A stretch of 64,000 bases of DNA, taken from assembly GCA_050084985.1 (NCBI GenBank), contig JBITNC010000002.1:6696001-6760000 (forward strand), in the 5' to 3' direction. Below, one piece after another: positions 56,950 through 64,000 of the stretch. The stretch is from Nageia nagi. Its lineage: Eukaryota > Pinophyta. The translations under genes and the position numbers were made by a program. The notes under the pieces are model-generated. The model ran no database searches and was not told where the DNA came from. It saw nothing but the letters and a program-made list of their open reading frames with translations. Each line of letters opens with the position of its first letter. Position 1 is the first letter of the stretch.

Positions 56950-58275
56950 ATGGAGTCTTCTTCCCTCCATGCCTTGCTCAACAATATTTTAGACCCCAAA
57001 TTTGGCCAGAGCAACGAAAACCCCTTCGAAAATCATGATTTAATGGAGTCTGTGGATCAGTCCTTGTTGTTATCGGATCTTGACTGTGCTGCTGACATTG
57101 CGCACTTCGCGACGGAGAATCTGTGGAGCTCGGACGATTTGCCGGCGAAAAATCCGAGCTTTCCGGCAAATCAACAGCCTGTCTTTACGGCTTCCAAGAT
57201 GGAGGGAGTGGAGACTTTGTTCGAGAGTGATAATTTCGTTTTCGGTTCGAATCTTGCGCACACGGCGAAAAGCGGATATTCGTCTGAGGAGATGGAGAAT
57301 TTGAATGAGGAAGATGAGGGTTCGGTGAAGTCCGGCCAGTCCGGCAGATCCTCGGACTGCAAAACCCTGATTTCCGAACGGCGGCGGCGCGGCAGGCTTA
57401 ACGAGAGGCTCTATACTTTGAGATCCCTCGTTCCAAAGATTACAAAGGTATTGAATTGAAAAAAAAAAAAAATCAGCAAAAAAAACGAAATCTTTTTTTC
57501 TTTCATGAATGTTTGTCAGGGTTTTGAGCTGAAGCGTGATTTTATTTTCCCTGTTTTTCAGATGGACAAGGCTTCGATTGTAGGGGATGCTATAAGCTAT
57601 GTGCAGGATTTGCAGAAGCAGGTGAAGGATATCCAGGCCGAGATTGCGGAGCTTCAGGCGAGCCTGAATCAAAATGATTCTGCTTTGATTGACGGAGAAT
57701 CCGTCGTAACCGATGCCGAAATCGAAACGCCGTCACACAACGGGAATGGATTTTACCCGTCTGCTTCTTGCACTGAAGTGAGCAAACCCGGTCGGAAAAT
57801 AATTCTCGAAGTAAGCGAGCCCTCTGTATTTGTTTTTCTGAGCTTTTAAGCTTTCAATGGCTAAATTTTCGCAGGGAAATTCGATCTTTGAATCTCACAG
57901 TTTGTTTATTGTGCTGCAGCTAGATGTTTCCAAGGTAGAAGAGAGAACATTTCATGTCCGTATTTACTGCAAGAAAGGCCCTGGAGTTCTGATCAAATTG
58001 ACGAGATCTCTGGAATCGATTCCGTTGGATTTTCACAATATCAGTCTCACGTCCTTCGACGGCCAGATCATCAAAACAGCCACAATAAGGGTAAGTTCAC
58101 CATTAATTCTCTGCTTTTCAAGCTTACCTGAAAATTCAAATTTCCGCCATTAATGTTCGGAGCTGAGCTTCAATTTTCTGCGCAGATGAAGAAATGTGAA
58201 GAGGTCATGGAAAGCCAAACATTGAAAAGAATCATTCTGGACGCTGCTTCGAAATATGGCTTTCAAACAGCTTGA
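56950..58275 (+). CDS. bHLH transcription factor, FER/FIT-like
   Basis: Four exons, 56950-57447, 57562-57810, 57920-58090 and 58186-58275, joined in phase 0 by GT-AG introns of 114, 109 and 95 bases, give 335 residues. The ATG at 56950 (MESSSLHALL) is the first in frame. Residues 1-130 are acidic. The bHLH spans about 137-190: ISERRRRGRLNERLYTLRSL, then VPKITK at the exon join, then MDKASIVGDAISYVQDLQKQV; basic-region Glu and Arg predict E-box binding. The C-terminus (about 250-325: LDVSKVEERTFHVRIYCKKG and on) is ACT-like. Wording and intron positions are closest to FIT/FER, the iron-deficiency regulators of bHLH subgroup IIIa. Orthology is inferred. No stops or frameshifts are seen; GC is clearly higher than around it. 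Confidence 0.85.
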
Positions 58276-58439
58276 AGAAGTGTAAAAAACATTCACCTTA
58301 TCTCCATTTCTCTTACTTCTTCTGTAAATTTACATAGGCTGATTAGCATGAAACGACATGTAAGCCTGGTTTGTAGAATCCATCAATGTTCGATTTTCTT
58401 GCGACTTAATGAAGCCAAGCGGCGTCTTAAGATTCATCG

Positions 58440-58445
58440 AATAAA
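58440..58445 (+). terminator. Candidate polyadenylation signal
   Basis: AATAAA lies 165 bases after the bHLH stop codon, followed by an AT-rich stretch. It is the best candidate for the 3' end of this gene. Confidence 0.5.
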
Positions 58446-58499
58446 GCCAAATACAATTAAAACCGAATATATGTTGTTATTATTATTATAATTCTAGGA

Positions 58500-60200
58500 A
58501 GGTCATTGACACGGACTTGACTTTTTGAAGGGAGAGATTCCATTATTGCAAATTTGGGCTACTATATTTGTCTGAGAGCGTCATGCGTTGTACTAACCGA
58601 CAACCTGCCCGATTGGATAATTTTTGCCGGGGAGGCATTACCTGAGCTTGCGAATATTTATATTGCAAAAAGTCATGAAGGGCCATTAACTAAAGTTAAT
58701 CTCCATGGCCATGATTATGAAACTTTATTAATTAAATTAATATAATAATTTTATAAATAAAAAAATGATGGATAAACACAACTCAATAAATATGGTATAT
58801 AATTGAAAGTTTACCAAAAGATAATTGACATGAAGGTATTATATGATTATATTAATAAAAAAGTAAATCATGAAAAGGACCATAAAGGTTTTAATTAAAT
58901 GCATGACTTCCATTCATTGTCATCAAACTAGACCCATCATTCTATCAAGAGGCAAGTGTCTTATTTTTAGATTGTACATTTTAGTTAAGTTTGAATGTAA
59001 GTGTGTAGGTTCATCATCACACCTAAAAATAGGTGTTATAACCTTAAATTGTAGGATCTAGCCATGCCCATTTCTCCTATGAGAGATAGTAAGGAGTAAG
59101 AAGTTTTAAGAACAGAATTGGCTATTATTGATCGGTATAGCGTAACCTCAAAGGGTTTGATTTGGTCGTGTTCTCCATTGCTCGCAACAGTAAGTTCTTT
59201 GAAATAGTAGAAGGTGGTAGGGATGCGTTCATGTTGATTTTCTGCTCAATCTTTGATTTATAGATCGATTCTTATTTATATTCAAGGTTAAAAGTAATAA
59301 AAATGAATGAAAAGATAAAGAGTTACAGAAAAGAGACAAGCAAATAAAAAGAGCTAAAACAAGAAATATACAACCCAAGCATTGCAGCACAAGCAACAAT
59401 CCATAACTAAGATTAAGAATAGCAAATTATCTCGCACTTGGGGTCTTACAATCACAATACACAGCCACAATTTGAAAAAAATATTTCACACATAACATCT
59501 ACAAAAGTAATAAGCAGCCACTTTGTTGCAAGAAGGCAAAGCATTATTTGTTTGTATTATTATATGTAAATAGATCTTACATATTTGGGCAAATTTGCTA
59601 AAATATTCGATCTTTTTTATCTTTAAAAGTTAGGTATTTATATAACTTTTCTTCTTTCTTGGGTGGTTAGGTTTCATTAATATACATAATTGCTAGCATT
59701 GAATGAAATAACTAAAATAACACTATTTACATAAGTACTACAACTATGTTAGATTACATAGTGAATAAATACCAACAATATGACTATCTGAAAATTTGCA
59801 ATTTCTAAACAGCCATGTCCATAGAGCTACATTCCTTTTGATATGTCATTGACTACTTCTTTGACCCTATAACTAATTGGAGATAGCATTGTAGCTGATT
59901 AAGTAATTATTTGATTGCAAATTGATGGGTATGGTTCGGTACAATGCTCTATCAACTATTATCTACTTCTCTACAATCTTTATAATCTCTACTATAGATG
60001 TCAATAATCAGAGTAATGGTGATTGATAGACATTATGTTAACTTAGTTCAAGAAGAAAGTGCCACTGGTATGTAGAAATGAGTTGGTGTCAACATATTTA
60101 TAGGGCCCCGAGGATCAAACACTTAAGATAAAGTGGATCTAGGTGTTCCTTATTATGCATTACTTTTACCTTTGCTTAGCGGATTCTATGTTCTTCATTT
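58500..60200. other. Intergenic DNA, no gene recognised
   Basis: Small plus-strand frames at 58554-58745 and 58870-59061 show no family feature. The rest is AT-rich without clear repeats. Confidence 0.5.
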
Positions 60201-60207
60201 GGGCCTT

Positions 60208-60385
60208 ATTGATGATCTAGTTCTTTTGAAACTTGTTGATTTTAGCCAAAAATTATGATAACATCTCTCAAAATCAATGGGCTCTATTGATGATCTGGTT
60301 CTTTCAGAACCCATTGATTTTAATCAAAAATCATGATATCATCTCTCAGAATCGATGGGTTCTATTGATGATTTGTCTTTGAATT
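60208..60385. repeat. 78-bp tandem repeat, about 2.3 copies
   Basis: Units start with TATTGATGATCTNGTTCTTT at 60208 and 60286, and a third partial unit starts at 60364. Units 1 and 2 are about 85% identical by eye. Each contains CAATGGGCTC or CGATGGGTTC at its end. Confidence 0.85.
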
Positions 60386-60487
60386 TATGCCAAGTCTTGG
60401 ATACTTATGTCAACAATTTTAGACACTCTAAAAGAATAAATATAATTCTCGAACATTCTTATTTTCATAACTTTCGGGTATTCTTTA

Positions 60488-60583
60488 CAATTCTCCTGGG
60501 TACTCTTAAGAAAATAACATAACTCCAAGGTTTTACAATTCTCCCGGGTACTCTTAAGAAAATAACATAACTCTAGGGTAGTC
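60488..60583. repeat. 48-bp tandem duplication
   Basis: TACAATTCTCCTGGGTACTC to CCAAGGTTT is followed at once by a second copy with four or five changes. Looser relatives of ACTCTAAGAGAAT occur on either side (60430-60720), so this may be part of a larger degenerate array. Confidence 0.85.
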
Positions 60584-60839
60584 TTATTTACAAAACTGAC
60601 ACTCTAAGAGAAAGAAATGAGAAGAGGAAGGATTAATAAGAATGAAAGAATACAAGAATTTACAACTCACTAAGACTCTAAGAGAATAGTATGCCTCCCG
60701 AGTACTCTTATATACATAACTCGCAGGCACTAAAGAATAAAGAATAATTTAGAATTACCCCAATTCAAAGTGTAGTTCTAAAAGAATACAATCTTCTAAT
60801 AGCTCTTTGGGATCTCTACCTTTTAGAGAATAGAACCTT

Positions 60840-63800
60840 CTAATTGTTGCTTCCAGTAGCTTGTCCAGAAGTAGACTTGGTAGAGGTTTCAGCTGCTGCA
60901 ATCAACTCTATCAGAAGGAATGGTTACATCTTTTTATTTAGATCATTGAGATCTTTATAATCAATCTATGATAAGATAAAGGATGTCTTAATCTTGACTG
61001 TATCTACTTTAAACCCTATTAGAACATTGTTTGGCCTTCCAGCATGCAAAATTCTTGTAATTGCTTTCTGAGCCAACTCATTTATTTATTGTAAGTCTAA
61101 GATTTGCTTCTTAGAAAAAGATTATTCAAAGAATTGAATGGTATTGGCTACCCAACTGGTAGCACTACCTTGTACATTTTGTTCTTCCCATAATTTAGGA
61201 GCCTTCATCTTAATCAAAGAATTAAAGAATTTATCAATGAATGCCAACTCTGTTGTGAGCTGATACTTATTAATATCTATGCTAAACACCAAATTTTGGA
61301 GTTCACAAGTATCTCAAATCTTCATTTGATACAACTGTCTTGATTTAGGAGAGATTGCTACTATGTCTTTTTCAGTTAATACCGCTAAACAGGCATGCAT
61401 TCTTTCTAATACTATCCTAGGTGTATCCAAAGCAAATGCAAGTGTGATAATGTTATCATTCTATCGTTGACTTGCTCCATTAAAGATTTTCTAAAAAATT
61501 TCATGAGTAATAACAACTTTGTATTATATCAAATAAAATTTTATTTGTTGCAATGATAATTTGTAGCTCAACCTCAACCTACTTGACCTTCTAAGCATCA
61601 ATGACTATAGCTTGAGCTTTGAGATCTTATATTATTTGATTTGTAGCATCTAACTCAAATTTTGTTGTTATCATGCTCTTGCCAAACTCTGATTTTTGCT
61701 TATCAAGCTTTATAATTAATTTTTTATTTTTATTTTGCAACCTAGCTACTATTTTATCTTTAAGAGAGCAATCTTTCTTATAATGTTCTATTTTCTTATT
61801 CAATTTTTCTATCTTAGTCTCTATTGCTTGAAGACTTTTATCAGCTGTCATTGAAGTATTTATCAAGAATCTTGATTGGTCAATTATCAATGCACTCTGC
61901 ATATTTACATCTATTATTATCATGGGGGTAATATCTAGTTACCCTTTTTTGAAAGGCATTTATGCTATTTTAATATCTCTCATTTCTATTACCTTACTCA
62001 AAATTTTTGACTATTGCTTAAGATGCACAGGAGACTTATTAACAAAAGTTGCCTAATCAATGGGCTCTACAATTTGTGTCAAAAAAAATAATTTTATTTC
62101 CCTTTACGATATTGTAGGAATCAAAGAATGGGGAGTAGTAATTCCACATGAAGTAAGTGTCTCAACTTGTTGAATCGGCTGTGACTATCAAGGAGGTGTC
62201 AAATGTTGAACTTCTAGTTCTAGCTCTACCTCTTCCATGACCTTATCTTGATCCTCAATCTTATCTATTGGGCCAGAGTCTTTCTTTTTTTTAGATTCAT
62301 CATCATCATCTCCTAGTCCTCCTCCGAGTGCAACTGCTATAGATCCATCGACTCTAGGTACGCTTCCCTTACCTTATTGAATTTGGGTATGCTCTTTGTT
62401 TGGGATTTGTTCTTACATCTAGGCTTCTTGTGTAACATCGATATCTACATCTTGGGGCTCTCTTACTTCTTCTATATCAAAAATTTCTACTTCTTTTACC
62501 ACCACCTTTGGAACTTCTCCTATAGCCTCTGAAGGTGAAGGTACAGTTATTTGTGACTATGACCTTATCATAGTGGTGCAAGGCTTTTTTACAAGCTTCT
62601 CTTCTTTCTTTAAGATTTGTTATTTCTAAACAAAGGTTTGTATTTTCCTTTTCTTCTTTAGAGAAGGCTCCCAATAAGAGGTGGTAGTGTCTGAAGGGTC
62701 TAGCTCTCCCTTCTTTAGAAGCTCAACCATGCTAGATGGTTATCTTATCTATATTGGCCTTTCTCTTATAGCAGATTTTCTTTGAAAATGAGGAAAGGGT
62801 TGTCCCAACTCTAGTAAAGAATCTTTGGCATACTCAGTCTCTCGGTACTTATCATATTTGAATTTTTTAAATAATTCACTCTCTATGTGGTGAATTTTTA
62901 TTGTATACTCAAATTTGAATTTTGTAAAATAATGAATTTTATTAGGATCCCACCCAAGATTTGCTAACTAGGTGAGGACCTCTAGGTTGAGGATAAAATC
63001 TTATCACTTATTTGTTTAGTTTCTATACTTCCTTATTCCCTTAAGGGCCATCCAAGCCTTATTCATGGATATGAACTCCTAATCAAAGTACATTTTTGCT
63101 TTTTATTCAGTTTTATTTACAAAATATTCTATATGAGGCCTACTATTATGGATAAAAGCTGGATATTTTTTGCTTAACCTTATTACTTGGATCATTTCTC
63201 TTGAAGGATCATACATCCATATAGCTTCCACCATATCTAATTTGAAATTTTGTACAATGAATTGAGCTATACTATCTTTACACCCTATTTCTAAAAGAGT
63301 AAAATTTTAAGTGGAAATTGGTATATCTACAATAGACTTAAAATTTACCTTCAAATCCATATTTAATCTCTATAGCACAAATCTATCTTCCCATTTCTAT
63401 TGAGTACAAATGGGGGGTTACATATTTGAATAATAAAAAAGGTTTCTCAAAATACCCATACCTGATTATCACGACGTAGCTTCTTAAGAAGTACTAGTCA
63501 TCGATTTTGTTTTCTCATTGTGCTTTTGCATAATCTGTTGGAGAGTTTTTTGGTTAAAATTTTTACTGTTGTTGCATAGAACTTATCCATAAACTCGTAT
63601 TAAGATCCATGCAACATTGGAACTCATCGGTTCAAATCACAGCCTTGCCTCCATAAGTTTATCAAGATTTTGATGAATGAAGAGCCACCAAAGATATGAG
63701 AAGTGTCTGAAGTTTGACTTCTCAATTTTGAACAAAAACCTCTTTATCTTATTAGTAATAAAAGTTAGGAATTCATAGCAAACATGAGCCTCTATAATAT

Positions 63801-64000
63801 TATAAGCCATATGTATTATGATTTCATCTGCTTCAATTTGAGTTTTCTTTCCTAAGATAACTACCAGTGCCTACAACACTTCTCTATATTTTTTTCTTTC
63901 AAAAAAGGCTATCTGATAACTTGGCAAGAGTTTGGCCTTCCTAATGTCTTGATATCTTCCACTAATCCAACTCAATATTTCATCTTGACTGATATAAAAG
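60840..64000 (-). pseudogene. Long decayed coding sequence, unknown family, runs off edge
   Basis: Read leftwards from the window edge, the minus strand keeps coding character for over 3 kb. At 64000-63640 a frame with a single stop reads YQDIRKAKLLPSYQIAFFER, IIHMAYNIIEAHVCYEFLTF, FRHFSYLWWLFIHQNLDKLM. At 62674-62477 there is a Lys/Arg-rich stretch. At 61923-61627 there is a clear coiled coil (IEKLNKKIEHYKKDCSLKDK). At about 61450-60840 one frame with a few stops includes MHACLAVLTEKDIVAISPKS and ELAFIDKFFNSLIKMKAPKL. I do not recognise the family. It is likely an extra or gag-type ORF of a retroelement, but no RT, protease or LTR is visible to prove it. Confidence 0.45.

Noticed and set aside
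57070-57672. 200-codon minus-strand frame
   Set aside because: Shadow of bHLH exons 1 and 2; it spans the intron and has the composition of the complement of a GC-rich coding region.

Overview
The window looks like nuclear DNA of a seed plant with a large, repeat-rich genome. It is very AT-rich, nearly all recognisable coding sequence belongs to decayed LTR retrotransposons, and there is one clear host gene, a four-exon bHLH gene. The very old, stop-riddled elements, long spacers, DYW-class PPR relics and a gag starting MVQTRS suggest a gymnosperm such as a conifer, but that is inference. No rRNA, tRNA, CRISPR or bacterial-type operon was seen.

Layout. 1-3670: AT-rich DNA without genes. 3688-4272: an LTR with an adjacent initiator-Met-type primer site on the minus strand. 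4273-10775: a minus-strand Ty3/gypsy chromovirus-like element (gag with zinc knuckle, protease, RT, RNase H, integrase, probable chromodomain) with one complete and one truncated LTR. 10900-11530: a minus-strand reading frame with degenerate ~54-aa repeats. 12050-17970: a second, plus-strand gypsy element, 5'-truncated and interrupted inside its integrase by about 1.6 kb of other DNA. 17970-21435: no genes recognised.

21436-38096 is the centrepiece: a complete-ended, 16.7-kb Tat-like gypsy element with ~849-bp LTRs, a perfect AAATG target duplication, a primer site and a polypurine tract. Its 1.9-kb leader holds an array of at least seven stem-loop units whose stems differ in sequence but keep their pairing. 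The leader is followed by ORF1, a coiled-coil region, gag, protease, a G-patch-like segment, RT, part of RNase H, integrase, a sense-strand extra ORF of unknown function, and an antisense gene with a plant mobile domain (PMD) that appears to keep an intron. Stops, one frameshift and a deletion between RNase H and integrase make this copy non-autonomous.

38100-56200: old intergenic DNA with a second PMD relic (38.9-39.5 kb), direct repeats, two long perfect hairpins (45.1 and 47.4 kb), a cluster of DYW-type PPR pseudogene fragments (48.9-51.4 kb), a long (TA)n tract and a LINE 3'-end relic (54.0-55.4 kb). 56950-58275: a four-exon bHLH gene of the FER/FIT-like type, the only apparently intact host gene. 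58.5-60.8 kb: intergenic DNA with 78-bp and 48-bp tandem repeats. 60.8-64.0 kb: a long, decayed minus-strand coding sequence of unknown family, running off the right edge.

All translations, alignments and identity estimates were made by eye.
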